From assembly GCF_001705235.1 (NCBI RefSeq), contig NZ_MCGV01000001.1, positions 124,001 through 188,000 on the forward strand: a DNA stretch of 64,000 nucleotides, written 5' to 3'. A program made the position numbers and the translations under genes. Source of the stretch: Clostridium pasteurianum. GTDB taxonomy: Bacteria; Bacillota; Clostridia; Clostridiales; Clostridiaceae. Shown here piece by piece: positions 9,513 through 18,401 of this stretch; position 1 is the stretch's first letter, and the number at the start of each line of letters is the position of its first letter. Below the pieces are notes generated by a model, which worked only from the letters and a program-made list of their open reading frames with translations, was not told the origin of the DNA and searched no databases.

Positions 9513-9700
9513 GAAGTAACAGTATTTTGTGAACGATTTAAATAAAATTCAATAAGACTTGCTTCACATTATAAAAAGACTTAGAAATTTTAATTTGTCT
9601 GAGCTTTTTTTCAGCGAGTTATTAAAATTTCTTAGTATTTTTATAATGTGAAGCTTAGTCTTATGATTTTTATTTAATGTTCCAAAATACTGTTACTTTG
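9513..9700. repeat. Foldback element 3 (about 188 bp)
   Basis: This is a long, nearly perfect inverted repeat. Its ends are GAAGTAACAGTATTTTG and the complementary CAAAATACTGTTACTTTG. The stem continues through AATAAGACTTGCTTCACATT. Read on the minus strand, its central 65 bases closely match the centre of element 1 (TACTAAGAAATTTTAATAAC against the element 1 order). The same outer arms recur as a 76-bp copy at 33157-33232. Confidence 0.85.
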
Positions 9701-9713
9701 TAATAATTTTTAC

Positions 9714-9743
9714 TTGCATATTTTATACAATATATGATAAAAT
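9714..9743 (+). promoter_or_regulatory. Putative sigma-A promoter of rpmB
   Basis: TTGCAT (9714-9719) and TAAAAT (9738-9743) are separated by 18 bases. They lie just after foldback element 3 and about 55 bases before the rpmB start, which has its own GGGAGGTG ribosome site. Confidence 0.55.
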
Positions 9744-9797
9744 ATAACTTGTTTGCGAAAAAGTTTATTTTGCAAGTAGTTAAGGGAGGTGTAGACT

Positions 9798-9989
9798 ATG
9801 TCAAGAAAATGTGATATATGCGGAAAAGGTCTTGTTGCAGGTGTTCAATACAGTCATTCACACCGTCAATCAAAAAGAACATGGCTTCCTAATATAAGAA
9901 AAATTAAAGCTGTTGTAGATGGTACTCCAAAAACAATACATGTATGTACTAGATGTTTGCGTTCTGGAAAAGTACAACGTGCTTTATAG
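9798..9989 (+). CDS. rpmB: 50S ribosomal protein L28
   Basis: L28 is a small structural protein of the large ribosomal subunit. The 63-residue product has family landmarks SRKCDICGKG, RTWLPNIRK and CTRCLRSGKV. Its four cysteines (two CxxC pairs) form the zinc-binding version of L28. It is the only plus-strand gene after ylbJ, is monocistronic, and is closed by a strong terminator at 9999-10034, convergent with spoVM. The foldback cluster lies directly upstream. Confidence 0.97.
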   Translation: MSRKCDICGKGLVAGVQYSHSHRQSKRTWLPNIRKIKAVVDGTPKTIHVCTRCLRSGKVQRAL

Positions 9990-9998
9990 AAATAAAAA

Positions 9999-10034
9999 AT
10001 GCAATTGCTAAACCAATTGCATTTTTTATTTTTT
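9999..10034 (+). terminator. Rho-independent terminator of rpmB
   Basis: AATGCAATTG, loop CTAAAC, then CAATTGCATT followed by TTTTATTTTTT. It begins 9 bases after the rpmB stop and ends 14 bases before the end of convergent spoVM. The A-run on the other side would allow it to act on the minus strand too. Confidence 0.92.
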
Positions 10035-10047
10035 ATATTTATATGTG

Positions 10048-10122
10048 TTAAGATTTTTTCCTGAAAAAGAACTTAATTATATTAGATAAAAACTTCGGAA
10101 GTTTCACCGCTACAATCTTCAT
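10048..10122 (-). CDS. spoVM: Stage V sporulation protein SpoVM (24 residues)
   Basis: This very short gene starts MKIVAVKLPKFL and ends FFFRKKS. The VKLPKFL block matches the IKLPKFL of Bacillus SpoVM, as do the length (24 against 26), the amphipathic helix and the basic C-terminus. SpoVM inserts in the forespore outer membrane, senses its curvature and anchors SpoIVA at the base of the coat. GGGGGAT sits 7 bases before the ATG. Position between thiN and rpmB matches Bacillus order and supports the call. Its partner gene spoIVA is at 27777-29255. Confidence 0.93.
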   Translation of the reverse strand: MKIVAVKLPKFLSNIIKFFFRKKS

Positions 10123-10143
10123 TAATAAATCCCCCATATAAAA

Positions 10144-10326
10144 TTATTTTCTTTTACAACAGTTTTCAATAAGACACCAACCGAAAAATATAAGCCCGCC
10201 CCCTGCTGCAATAACCCATCCCCAAACTGGTAGAATTACGGCTATTACTATACCAATTCCAACAGAGGCTACTATTAACCCTACTGTAAACTTATTTATT
10301 TTGGGCTTACACTTTTTTCTAGACAT
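10144..10326 (-). CDS. Small membrane protein of unknown function
   Basis: The 60-residue product has a basic N-terminus (MSRKKCKPKINKF), two hydrophobic stretches joined by a PVWGW turn (residues about 14-50), and a Cys/Lys-rich tail (CLIENCCKRK). ATG 10326 lies 8 bases after GGAGG and is preferred to the closer upstream ATGs. It sits between thiN and spoVM, 21 bases from spoVM, in the same direction. A role in the spore membrane is a guess from context only. Confidence 0.72.
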   Translation of the reverse strand: MSRKKCKPKINKFTVGLIVASVGIGIVIAVILPVWGWVIAAGGGLIFFGWCLIENCCKRK

Positions 10327-10387
10327 AAGCATAACCTCCATTAATAATTCTCTATTATTATATGCAGGCTATTTTTAATTATTTCCT

Positions 10388-11023
10388 TTAATCCTTACAT
10401 TTCATTACAATTACTGTTCCATTTTGAAATATTATTTTAACAGGTTTGTCTAAAAATTCATTAGAAACTGTTCTCGAATCTCCAAAATTCAAATCATAAT
10501 CCTTAAGTGGATACTTTGCATCTTCAATAGACAATTTATTAATTTCACTTCTAAATCCTTGAATTGAAAATATTTCCCCAAGATCACCTTCTATTACAGT
10601 AGTCTTGTCAATCATAAATAAAATATTATTGTCATCCTTTATATATGCTCTTACACCTTTTTTTAGGCATCTATAAAGAAGACCTAAGTTACCAAATATA
10701 TGATCTAATCTACTCCCAGTGCAGCCTAAAAATGTAACTTCATCCACTTTAAATTTTAAAGCTTCCTTTAAAGCTAGTTCGGTATCAGTAAAATCTTTTT
10801 CTCTTGGATATTTTATTGTATTTATATGGAATTTTTTAAAGTAATCAAATACTTCTTCATTTATAGAATCAAAATCACCTATTAGAACATCCGGTATTAT
10901 TTTATACTTATAAAGACAATTAGCTCCACTATCAGCAGAAACTATATAATCACAGTTTTTAAGCTCTTCTTTTAGTAATCCTTCAGATGGCATTTTTCCA
11001 CCTGAAATTATAACAGCTTTCAT
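10388..11023 (-). CDS. thiN: Thiamine pyrophosphokinase
   Basis: ThiN transfers pyrophosphate from ATP to thiamine, giving the cofactor thiamine diphosphate in one step. The 211-residue protein has the family motifs ADSGANCLY (about 30-38), IGDFDSI (about 48-54), KDFTDTELAL (about 75-84) and GCTGSRLDH (about 98-106), the last two forming the active site between monomers. It begins 1 base after the rpe stop, with AAGGAAG as ribosome site inside the end of rpe. The rsgA-rpe-thiN order is conserved in Firmicutes. Confidence 0.95.
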   Translation of the reverse strand: MKAVIISGGKMPSEGLLKEELKNCDYIVSADSGANCLYKYKIIPDVLIGDFDSINEEVFDYFKKFHINTIKYPREKDFTDTELALKEALKFKVDEVTFLGCTGSRLDHIFGNLGLLYRCLKKGVRAYIKDDNNILFMIDKTTVIEGDLGEIFSIQGFRSEINKLSIEDAKYPLKDYDLNFGDSRTVSNEFLDKPVKIIFQNGTVIVMKCKD

Positions 11024-11024
11024 T

Positions 11025-11675
11025 TTATATGCTTCCTTTTAATAAATCTATATTATTTTTTATTTCGCCATTTTGGAATACAGCTGAACCTGCTACTATT
11101 ACGTTTGCCCCTGCATTTACTACCTTCTTTATATTATTTAAACCAATACCACCATCAACTTCAATTAAAATGTCTTTTCCTATTTCTTCAGAATATTTTT
11201 TCACTTCTTTTACTTTTTCATATGAATAGTCTATATACTTTTGTCCACCAAAACCAGGGTTTACTGACATAATAAGTACCATATCTACAGTGCCTATTAA
11301 ATCTTTTATCATACAGGTTGGTGTTCCTGGATTAAGTGCAACGGCTGCCTTTGCTCCTAATGATTTTATGTAATTTAAAGTTCTATCTATATGTTTATCG
11401 GCTTCATAATGTACTGTTACTATATCAGCTCCACTTTTAACAAATTGCTCAACATATTTTGAAGGTTCATCTATCATTAAATGGACATCAAAGGGAAGCT
11501 TAGTATGCCTTCGTATATCCCTCACAACTGGAATTCCAAAGCTTATGTTAGGAACAAATTTTCCATCCATAACATCTATATGTATAAAATCTGCTCCTGC
11601 CTCATCCAATTTTTTTATTTCTTCTCCAAGACACGAAAAATCTGCTGATAAAATTGATGGTGCTAATTTCATCAT
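11025..11675 (-). CDS. rpe: Ribulose-phosphate 3-epimerase
   Basis: Rpe interconverts ribulose 5-phosphate and xylulose 5-phosphate in the pentose phosphate pathway. This TIM-barrel protein of 216 residues has PSILSADF, HIDVMDGKFVPN (metal-binding His and Asp), VHYEA, MSVNPGFGGQKY and the phosphate-binding VDGGIG and VAGSAVF loops. The first of two adjacent ATGs overlaps the rsgA stop (ATGA). The ribosome site GGAGG lies within the rsgA 3' end, so the genes are probably translationally coupled. Confidence 0.96.
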   Translation of the reverse strand: MMKLAPSILSADFSCLGEEIKKLDEAGADFIHIDVMDGKFVPNISFGIPVVRDIRRHTKLPFDVHLMIDEPSKYVEQFVKSGADIVTVHYEADKHIDRTLNYIKSLGAKAAVALNPGTPTCMIKDLIGTVDMVLIMSVNPGFGGQKYIDYSYEKVKEVKKYSEEIGKDILIEVDGGIGLNNIKKVVNAGANVIVAGSAVFQNGEIKNNIDLLKGSI

Positions 11676-12538
11676 TTGTAATTCCTCCTAACGCTTAATT
11701 TGTTTAAAGTATCAATATAAAAATCATATCTTTCCTTACTTATTTCACCTTTTTCTACAGCTTCTTTTATTTTACATTGTGGCTCTTTATTGTGCATACA
11801 AGTAGAATACTTACATAAACCACTGTAAGGTAAAAATTCAGGAAAAAGATCCTTTAATTCATCTTTTTCTATAAAATTTAAGTCAAGAGACGAAAAGCCA
11901 GGAGTGTCAACTACAAAACCTTCTCCTACTGTTACAAGCTCACAGTGTCTTGTAGTGTTTTTACCTCTCTTAAGCTTACTACTTATATCTCCTGTCTTCA
12001 TGACATTACTTCCAGCTATATAATTCATTATAGTTGACTTTCCAACTCCAGAAGGCCCGCATACTACAGTTATATTGTTTTCTAGGTCCTTTTTTAAATC
12101 ATTAATACCTATTCCTTTTTTTGCATTTAATAATTTAAGTTCATATCCAGTATTTTTAAGCAAATCTTGTATTGGTTTTAATGCTTCTTTATCTACTAGA
12201 TCTATTTTATTTATGCAAACTTTTACTTTGATATTGTTAGCCTCACACAGAACTAAGAATTTGTTTAATAAATTGCTGGTAAACTCCGGATTTATTATGG
12301 AAAAAACTACAAATGCCTGAGTTACATTTGCAACAGGTGGCCTTACAAGTTTATTTAATCTTGTATATATTTTTTCTATAACACCTTTTTCATTTTTAAC
12401 TGTTATATCAACTTTATCTCCTACAATTGGGGAAAGTTCATGATGTCTGAACTTTCCCCTTGCCTTACATTCATATATTGTATCTTGAACTTTCACATAA
12501 TAGAAACCTGCTATTCCTTTAACTATAATGCCCTGCAT
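11672..12538 (-). CDS. rsgA: Small ribosomal subunit biogenesis GTPase RsgA
   Basis: RsgA is a circularly permuted GTPase that checks late 30S subunit maturation. The 288-residue protein has an N-terminal OB fold, then G4 NKIDLVD (about 112), G1 GPSGVGKST (about 160) and G3 DTPG (about 211) in permuted order. A C-terminal zinc motif with Cys-His ligands follows (CKYSTCMHNKEPQC). Length is normal. It follows the PASTA kinase gene and overlaps rpe by 4 bases; kinase and GTPase neighbours are typical, and PrkC is known to phosphorylate RsgA (CpgA) in Bacillus. Confidence 0.96.
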   Translation of the reverse strand: MQGIIVKGIAGFYYVKVQDTIYECKARGKFRHHELSPIVGDKVDITVKNEKGVIEKIYTRLNKLVRPPVANVTQAFVVFSIINPEFTSNLLNKFLVLCEANNIKVKVCINKIDLVDKEALKPIQDLLKNTGYELKLLNAKKGIGINDLKKDLENNITVVCGPSGVGKSTIMNYIAGSNVMKTGDISSKLKRGKNTTRHCELVTVGEGFVVDTPGFSSLDLNFIEKDELKDLFPEFLPYSGLCKYSTCMHNKEPQCKIKEAVEKGEISKERYDFYIDTLNKLSVRRNYK

Positions 12539-12573
12539 ATAGTTCCTCCTAATATCATCTCATTATATCACTT

Positions 12574-14577
12574 TTAATGTGTTCCATTTGTTGTATTTCC
12601 ATTTGTTGTATTTCCAGCTGTTCCATTACCAGTTCCCGTTCCACTACCAGCTCCTGCTCCACTACCAGTTCCTGTTCCACTACCAGTTCCTGCTCCACTA
12701 CCAGTTCCTGCTCCACTACCACCTTGATTTCCACTTGTTCCGCTTCCACCTTGGTTTTCACCTTGATTTCCACTTTTACCTTGACTTGATGTAGTTTGTT
12801 GCTGTTGCTGCTGTGGCTGTTGCTGTTGCTGTGGTGTATTTGATACTTGAGTATATGTCCCAACAACTATAACTACAGAAGAACCACCTTTTGAATACTG
12901 ATTGATAACAACACCATTTTGGTTTTGATTTCCAACGCTTTGAGACCTAACTTCTACAGAAAAGCCTGCATTTTGTAAAGTTGATTTTGCACCATCTTCA
13001 CTCTGACCTATAACATTAGGTGCGGTTTTGTTTTCAGGTCCTTTACTTATAACAAGATTTATAGTCATTCCTTTAGTAAACTTTGAGCCTTCATCAGGAT
13101 TCTGAGATACTACAAGTCCTGAAGCTACATCACTGCTGTACTCCCATGTAACGCTACCAACATTACATCCATATTGTTTTATCTGATCTTTTGCTACACT
13201 TTCAGTAAGCCCTTTAAATGAAGGAACTGTCTGTTCTGTTTCTCCTGCACTTATATCAACTCTTACAACAGAGTTAGCACTTACTTCTGTATCTTCATTA
13301 GGATAACATGCTATAACTGTTCCCTTAGGTTTACTGCTTTTTACTCTATCAACTACTTGGAATTTCAAGTTGGCATCTTCAACCTTTTTCTTTGCATCAC
13401 TTTGAGCTAAGCCAATTATTTTAGGTACTTTAACATTTGATGCTGTAATTGGACTGTTACCAAAAAAGCCTGAACCAAAGGCAAAAGCCATAGCTGATCC
13501 TGCTATTAATATAACTAAAATTATAGATGCAAGTAAAATCTTTTTCTTCTTGCCACTTAGTATATTTTTAAACTTACCCTTATCTTTATCCTTATCCTTT
13601 TCCTTTTCTTCTTCCTGTTCATCTTCACCATATGATTCATCTTTATAAGGTTCTCCACTATAGAAAGTTTTGTCATTGTCATCATTATCTGCAGTAAGTC
13701 CCTGATTTTGAATCATTGAAGGATCCATTACTCTTGTAAAGTCTTCATCATCTTCAACATAGTTATTTTTTATGTTGCCAAGTTCACCTAATATTTCTTC
13801 TGCATTTTGATATCTATCTTCAGGTTTCTTTTCAATACATCTTAAAATTAATTTGTTTAGTACTTCAGGAATATCCTTATTCAATTCCTTAGGTGGTACA
13901 GCTGTATCCTGTATATGCTTTAAAGCTATTGAAACTGGAGTATCTGCATCATAAGGAACCTTCCCAGTTGCCATTTCATATAGTACTATTCCAAAAGAAT
14001 ATATATCACTTCTGCAATCTACAGGAATTCCCTGTGCCTGTTCTGGTGATAAATAATGTGCAGAGCCAACTACCTTATTAGTTGTAGTTATTGTAGCTTC
14101 ATTTGCTGCTTTTGCTATGCCAAAATCAGTAACCTTAACTGTTCCATCATCTGTAACCATTATATTATGAGGCTTAATATCTCTATGAACAATTCCATTT
14201 CTATGTGCAAAACTTAACGCTCTAGCTATTTGAGTCGAAAAATCAATAAGCTTATCAAACTCTATTTTTCCGCTTTCCTTTATTACTTTTTTAAGAGTTT
14301 TTCCAGCTACATACTCCATTACAATATAATTAGTATTGCCATCAGTTCCTACATCATATATATTTACAATGTTGGCATTAGCAATCCTTGCAGCTGCTGA
14401 TGCCTCTCTTTTAAATTTATATACAAAATCCTCATCTTCTGAAAACTCATGTTTAAGAACTTTAACAGCTACATAACGATTTAAAAGAGTATCCATAGCT
14501 TTATATACAACAGCAGTTCCTCCTACACCTACTTCCTCTTCTATTTTGTATCTGTTACTCAGTACAGTTCCTATCAT
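12574..14577 (-). CDS. prkC: Membrane Ser/Thr protein kinase with PASTA repeats (PrkC)
   Basis: This kinase senses muropeptides or lipid II and controls growth and spore revival. The catalytic domain (1-270) has GVGGTAVVYKA, VAVKVLKHE, HRDIKPHN, DFGIAKA and SPEQA. An acidic/Lys juxtamembrane stretch precedes one membrane helix (about 349-371). Three extracellular PASTA domains follow (about 379-575; RSKPKGTVIACYP, QNPDEGSKFTKG). A tail of about 85 residues holds a Gln run and Gly-Ser-Thr/Ala repeats, which is unusual for the family. ATG 14577 gives [17 protein letters not shown], the family N-terminus, and overlaps prpC by 23 bases. The adjacent phosphatase completes a kinase-phosphatase pair. 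Confidence 0.95.
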   Translation of the reverse strand: MIGTVLSNRYKIEEEVGVGGTAVVYKAMDTLLNRYVAVKVLKHEFSEDEDFVYKFKREASAAARIANANIVNIYDVGTDGNTNYIVMEYVAGKTLKKVIKESGKIEFDKLIDFSTQIARALSFAHRNGIVHRDIKPHNIMVTDDGTVKVTDFGIAKAANEATITTTNKVVGSAHYLSPEQAQGIPVDCRSDIYSFGIVLYEMATGKVPYDADTPVSIALKHIQDTAVPPKELNKDIPEVLNKLILRCIEKKPEDRYQNAEEILGELGNIKNNYVEDDEDFTRVMDPSMIQNQGLTADNDDNDKTFYSGEPYKDESYGEDEQEEEKEKDKDKDKGKFKNILSGKKKKILLASIILVILIAGSAMAFAFGSGFFGNSPITASNVKVPKIIGLAQSDAKKKVEDANLKFQVVDRVKSSKPKGTVIACYPNEDTEVSANSVVRVDISAGETEQTVPSFKGLTESVAKDQIKQYGCNVGSVTWEYSSDVASGLVVSQNPDEGSKFTKGMTINLVISKGPENKTAPNVIGQSEDGAKSTLQNAGFSVEVRSQSVGNQNQNGVVINQYSKGGSSVVIVVGTYTQVSNTPQQQQQPQQQQQQTTSSQGKSGNQGENQGGSGTSGNQGGSGAGTGSGAGTGSGTGTGSGAGAGSGTGTGNGTAGNTTNGNTTNGTH
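12586..12720 (-). repeat. In-frame 18-bp tandem repeats in the prkC tail
   Basis: About five copies of an 18-bp unit (plus strand CCAGTTCCTGCTCCACTA, with variants) lie at about 12628-12720 and encode Gly-Ser-Gly-Ala-Gly-Thr repeats. Next to them are short repeats based on TCCATTTGTTGTATT (12586-12615) encoding Asn-Thr-Thr-Asn-Gly. All unit lengths are multiples of 3, so slippage would alter length without breaking the frame. Confidence 0.8.
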
Positions 14578-15304
14578 CTCTCCACTCTCCTTCAAACACA
14601 ATAACCGATATATTATCACGGCTGCCTTTTTGTTTACTAAGCTCAATTAACTTATGGCAAGCTATTTCTTTTTCATTATTTAGTACTACATTATAAATCT
14701 CATCAGCACTAACCACATTAGTAAGTCCATCTGTAGCAAGTATTCCCTTAGAAACATCATCAAATTGTAATTCAAAAATATCTACCTTGACACTTTCTGA
14801 TGTGCCGAGTGCCCTCGTAATTATATTTTTATTTGGATGAGAAAGTGCTTCCTCTTCAGTAATTGTTCCACTATCAATAAGCTGCTGTACCAGAGAATGA
14901 TCTTTTGTTATTTTAATAATATCATTGTTTTTTATAAAATAGCAACAGCTATCTCCAACATTAGCCACAACTGCATTACTGCCCTTAATTAGGCAAGCAG
15001 TAATCGTGGTTCCCATACCAGTTAATTTTTGTGATTTCATTGATTCCTTATATATATTTTCATTAGCATATTCTACAGCTTTTGAAAGTATTCCGCCAAG
15101 ATTTTCAGATTTTATATCCTTCGCCTCTTTTATGTATTTTATAACAGAATCGACAGCAATTTTACTCGCAACTTCACCAGCGTTATGTCCACCCATACCA
15201 TCTGCAACAACATAAAATCTTATGTCCTTTTCATAACATCCAACATAATCTTCATTAAGTTTTCTAACTGTGCCGACATCAGATAGCATTCCTACCATTT
15301 TCAT
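14555..15304 (-). CDS. prpC: PP2C-type Ser/Thr protein phosphatase (PrpC)
   Basis: This is a metal-dependent phosphatase that reverses PrkC phosphorylation. The 249-residue protein has the PP2C landmarks [23 protein letters not shown] (metal Asp and Gly), [28 protein letters not shown] and [10 protein letters not shown] (metal Asp). ATG 15304, after GAAGGGA, matches the family start [19 protein letters not shown]. Its start overlaps the end of rlmN by 26 bases and its end overlaps prkC, forming a compact rlmN-prpC-prkC unit as in Bacillus. Confidence 0.95.
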   Translation of the reverse strand: MKMVGMLSDVGTVRKLNEDYVGCYEKDIRFYVVADGMGGHNAGEVASKIAVDSVIKYIKEAKDIKSENLGGILSKAVEYANENIYKESMKSQKLTGMGTTITACLIKGSNAVVANVGDSCCYFIKNNDIIKITKDHSLVQQLIDSGTITEEEALSHPNKNIITRALGTSESVKVDIFELQFDDVSKGILATDGLTNVVSADEIYNVVLNNEKEIACHKLIELSKQKGSRDNISVIVFEGEWRDDRNCTE

Positions 15305-16343
15305 ATTTTTTCCCTTCACTTTCCTCAATATAATTTCTTCTAAGCTGTCCACAAGCCGCATTTATATCTGCTCCCATTTCTTTTCTTATTGTACTTTCTA
15401 TTTTATATTTTAAAAGTGTGTCACAAAATTTCTTTACTTTAAAGTCATCTGGTTTTTCGTAAGAAGTTTCTTTAACCGTATTAACAGGAATTAAATTGAC
15501 ATGACATAACATTCCTTTAAGAAGTTCACCTAATTTTTCAGCATTTTCTTTATCGTCATTTACTCCTTTAACAAGTGAATACTCGAAAGTAACTCTTCTA
15601 CCTGTAATTCTAGAATACTCTCTGCAAGCATCAAGAATCTCAGAAATAGTATATTTATTTGCTACAGGCATTATTTTTTTTCTTGTTTCATCATCCGATG
15701 CATGAAGAGATATAGCAAGTGTTATTTGAAATTTTTCATCTATTAAATCATATATTTTAGGGACTATTCCGCATGTAGATAAAGTTATATGCCGCTGCCC
15801 TATATTAAGACCCCTTTCAGAATTAACCATTCTTATAAACTTTATCACATTATCATAGTTATCTAAAGGCTCACCACTTCCCATAAGAACTATATTAGAT
15901 ATTCTTTCTCCAAGTTCCTTTTGTGCTTTTAGTACTTCACCCAAAATCTCTCCAGAAGTTAAATCTCTAACTTTTCCACCAAGCGTTGAAGCACAAAAAC
16001 CGCATCCCATTCTGCATCCTACCTGTGTGGAAACACATATGGAATTACCATAATCATATTTCATAACAACACACTCTATTATATTACCATCCTCATATCT
16101 AAACAAGAACTTAGTAGTATCTCCTTTATGAGAATCTAATCTTTTTACAACATGAGGTATGCCTATATAGAAATTTTCTTTAAGTTTATTTTTTGTATTT
16201 TGGGGCAGATTCTTCATTTCTTCAAAATTGAAAGTATTATTGTAAAGCCAGTCATTAAATTGTTTTGCTCTAAAAGGTTTTTCACCATTATCTTTCATCC
16301 ACTCTTTAAGTTCAGCCTCATCATAATCTAAAATATTTTTCAC
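15279..16343 (-). CDS. rlmN: Dual-specificity rRNA/tRNA adenine-C2 methyltransferase RlmN
   Basis: RlmN is a radical SAM enzyme methylating C2 of A2503 in 23S rRNA and A37 of some tRNAs. The 354-residue protein has the [4Fe-4S] motif [11 protein letters not shown] (about residues 107-117), [12 protein letters not shown] and the methyl-relay Cys in INAACGQLR near the C-terminus. The start is GTG 16343, seven bases after AGGTGA. It lies in the rsmB-rlmN-prpC-prkC run, a standard Firmicute arrangement. Confidence 0.96.
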   Translation of the reverse strand: MKNILDYDEAELKEWMKDNGEKPFRAKQFNDWLYNNTFNFEEMKNLPQNTKNKLKENFYIGIPHVVKRLDSHKGDTTKFLFRYEDGNIIECVVMKYDYGNSICVSTQVGCRMGCGFCASTLGGKVRDLTSGEILGEVLKAQKELGERISNIVLMGSGEPLDNYDNVIKFIRMVNSERGLNIGQRHITLSTCGIVPKIYDLIDEKFQITLAISLHASDDETRKKIMPVANKYTISEILDACREYSRITGRRVTFEYSLVKGVNDDKENAEKLGELLKGMLCHVNLIPVNTVKETSYEKPDDFKVKKFCDTLLKYKIESTIRKEMGADINAACGQLRRNYIEESEGKKYENGRNAI

Positions 16344-16350
16344 TAAAGCA

Positions 16351-17679
16351 TCACCTGCCTAATTTTTTAATTTTACACATGAAAAATCCATCCATATATT
16401 CATTGGGGAGTATTGTTACTCCATAAGGAGAATACATCAAATTTGAAAACTCTCCTAAGTTTATAGGCTCAACTTTAAAATTTGAGTTTTCTTTTAAAAA
16501 TTCACGTATATTTTTCTCATTTTCATCCTTATTTAAAGTACAAGTAGAATAAACTAGTATTCCATTCTCTTTTAAATACTTTGAAGCATTTAATAATATA
16601 TCTTTTTGAATTCCAGAAAGCTTTTTTAAATCTTCCATGTTTTTATTCCATTTTATTTCCGGCTTTTTTCTTATAATACCTAATCCTGAACATGGTACAT
16701 CCAGTAGTATTCTATCAGCCTTATTCACAAGCTTATCATTTTTTATGCTAGCATCTGAAACCGCCGCTTTTATATTTTTAATTCCAAGCCTTTCAGCATT
16801 TTGATTTATAAGACTTATCTTGCTTTCATGTAAATCAAAAGCATATATTTTTCCAGTATTTTTAAGCAATTCACCTATGTGAGTAGTCTTTCCTCCTGGA
16901 GCACTACATAAATCAAAAACTGTAAGAGAATCTTCTATTTCAAGGCATTCTGATACTAGCATTGCACTTTCATCTTGAACAGTAAAATATCCTCCAGTAA
17001 AAAGAGGATTATTTTCTATACTGTGACCTTTTATTATCCTAATTGCCTTCTTGCATATATATCCTTCTTCAATATTATAATCAAGTTTTTCTAATCCATT
17101 CCACAATTCTTCATAAGATGTTTTAAGCGTATTTACTCTAACCGTAACAGCTGGATTTTCATTAAGACCTTTTAAAATTTCTTCAGTTCTATCTTTATAC
17201 TGTCTTAAGAAAAATCTTACCATCCATGGTTCAAAAGAATATTCAAAACACAGCTTTTCTACATTATTATTTTTATTGTAAAAATCCAAATTAGAATTTC
17301 TTAGATAATTTCTAAGTACGGCATTTACAAACTTAGATGATTTTAATGAAGCATATTTTTTTGCAAGATTTACTCCTTCGTTTACGGCAGCGAAATCTGG
17401 AATCTTATCAAGATATCTGATTTGATATATTGACATTCTCAAAATATTTAGCACACTTATATTTATCTTTTTTATATTTGTTTTTATAAACTTTTTGATT
17501 ATAATATCAATGCTGTATTTATATTTTATAGTTCCATAAACTATTTCTGTTATAAGTGCCTTATCCTTAACATCTATATTTTTATCCTTTAAATTTTTAC
17601 CAAGTACTATATTTGAATATCCATCATGGAACAACACTTTATTTAAAACATCAAGGGCAACTTTTCTCGTATTTTTCAT
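16351..17679 (-). CDS. rsmB: 16S rRNA (cytosine967-C5)-methyltransferase RsmB
   Basis: The 442-residue protein has an N-terminal NusB-like RNA-binding domain (1-140; [19 protein letters not shown]) and a C-terminal SAM-dependent m5C methyltransferase domain. The latter shows [27 protein letters not shown] (helper Cys) and LVYSTCTLN (catalytic Cys). It methylates C967 of 16S rRNA. It ends 7 bases before rlmN and starts 15 bases after the putative peptidase gene. Confidence 0.95.
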   Translation of the reverse strand: MKNTRKVALDVLNKVLFHDGYSNIVLGKNLKDKNIDVKDKALITEIVYGTIKYKYSIDIIIKKFIKTNIKKINISVLNILRMSIYQIRYLDKIPDFAAVNEGVNLAKKYASLKSSKFVNAVLRNYLRNSNLDFYNKNNNVEKLCFEYSFEPWMVRFFLRQYKDRTEEILKGLNENPAVTVRVNTLKTSYEELWNGLEKLDYNIEEGYICKKAIRIIKGHSIENNPLFTGGYFTVQDESAMLVSECLEIEDSLTVFDLCSAPGGKTTHIGELLKNTGKIYAFDLHESKISLINQNAERLGIKNIKAAVSDASIKNDKLVNKADRILLDVPCSGLGIIRKKPEIKWNKNMEDLKKLSGIQKDILLNASKYLKENGILVYSTCTLNKDENEKNIREFLKENSNFKVEPINLGEFSNLMYSPYGVTILPNEYMDGFFMCKIKKLGR

Positions 17680-17694
17680 TTATCATTCCCCTAT

Positions 17695-18381
17695 CTAATT
17701 TCTATCTCTACTTATTATTATGAGCCTTATTAATTGTGACACTGCCATAAGTGCAGCAGCTACATATGTCATTGCTGCTGCGCTTAAAACAGCCCTGGCT
17801 CCTTTAACCTCATCATGATAAAGTATAGCTCTATTTTCAAGTACTTTAAGAGCCCTTGAGGAAGCATTAAATTCAACTGGTAATGTTATAAGACTAAATA
17901 AAACAACTGCTGTAAAAAGTGCTACTCCTACTTTAGCTAAAACAGGTATGCTGAATACAATTCCAATGAAAAATAAAACCCACGAAGCATTTGAGCTTAT
18001 ATTTACAGCAGGAACTACAGCATTTCTAATTTCAAGAGGTGCATAATGCTCTTGATGTTGAAAGGCATGACCTGTTTCATGAGCTGCAACACCTATTGAT
18101 GCAACAGAAGTTCCATAATAAACTTCTTCAGATAGTCTCATAACTCTGCTTCTAGGATCATAATGATCCGTAAGTTTACCGCTAATTAATTCTACAGGAA
18201 CATCTGCAAGACCGTTTGAATTTAAAAGCATTCTAGCAACATCAGCACCTGTATATCCGTTAACACTTCTAACCTCAGAATATCTATTAAATGTAGAACT
18301 TATTTTAGCCTGCGCTGCAAAAGAAATTATAAGTGCCGGTATGAGTATTATAAAAGTAGGATCAAAATACAACGGCATCAT
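17695..18381 (-). CDS. Zinc-dependent membrane peptidase (YugP family)
   Basis: This 228-residue membrane protein contains the metalloprotease motif HETGH (in VAAHETGHAFQHQ, about residues 115-127). Membrane segments lie at the N-terminus (PTFIILIPALIISFA), at about 145-190 and near the C-terminus (AAMTYVAAALMAVSQLI). It belongs to the neutral zinc metallopeptidase family 2 (YugP). Physiological substrates are unknown. Its position between fmt and rsmB is common in clostridia. GGAGG lies before the double ATG. Confidence 0.85.
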   Translation of the reverse strand: MMPLYFDPTFIILIPALIISFAAQAKISSTFNRYSEVRSVNGYTGADVARMLLNSNGLADVPVELISGKLTDHYDPRSRVMRLSEEVYYGTSVASIGVAAHETGHAFQHQEHYAPLEIRNAVVPAVNISSNASWVLFFIGIVFSIPVLAKVGVALFTAVVLFSLITLPVEFNASSRALKVLENRAILYHDEVKGARAVLSAAAMTYVAAALMAVSQLIRLIIISRDRN

Positions 18382-18401
18382 AAAAAAACCTCCTTAAGTT
18401 C

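Noticed and set aside
9013-9797. Search for a protein gene or tRNA in the long asp23-rpmB gap
   Set aside because: All frames are short and the sequence is accounted for by three inverted repeats; no tRNA-like cloverleaf or 3' CCA was seen.
12555-12866. Open frames on both strands rich in Gln/Val/Glu or Cys/Ser/Thr
   Set aside because: They are frame shadows of the prkC repeat tail; the prkC frame has the family domains and an unbroken link to them.
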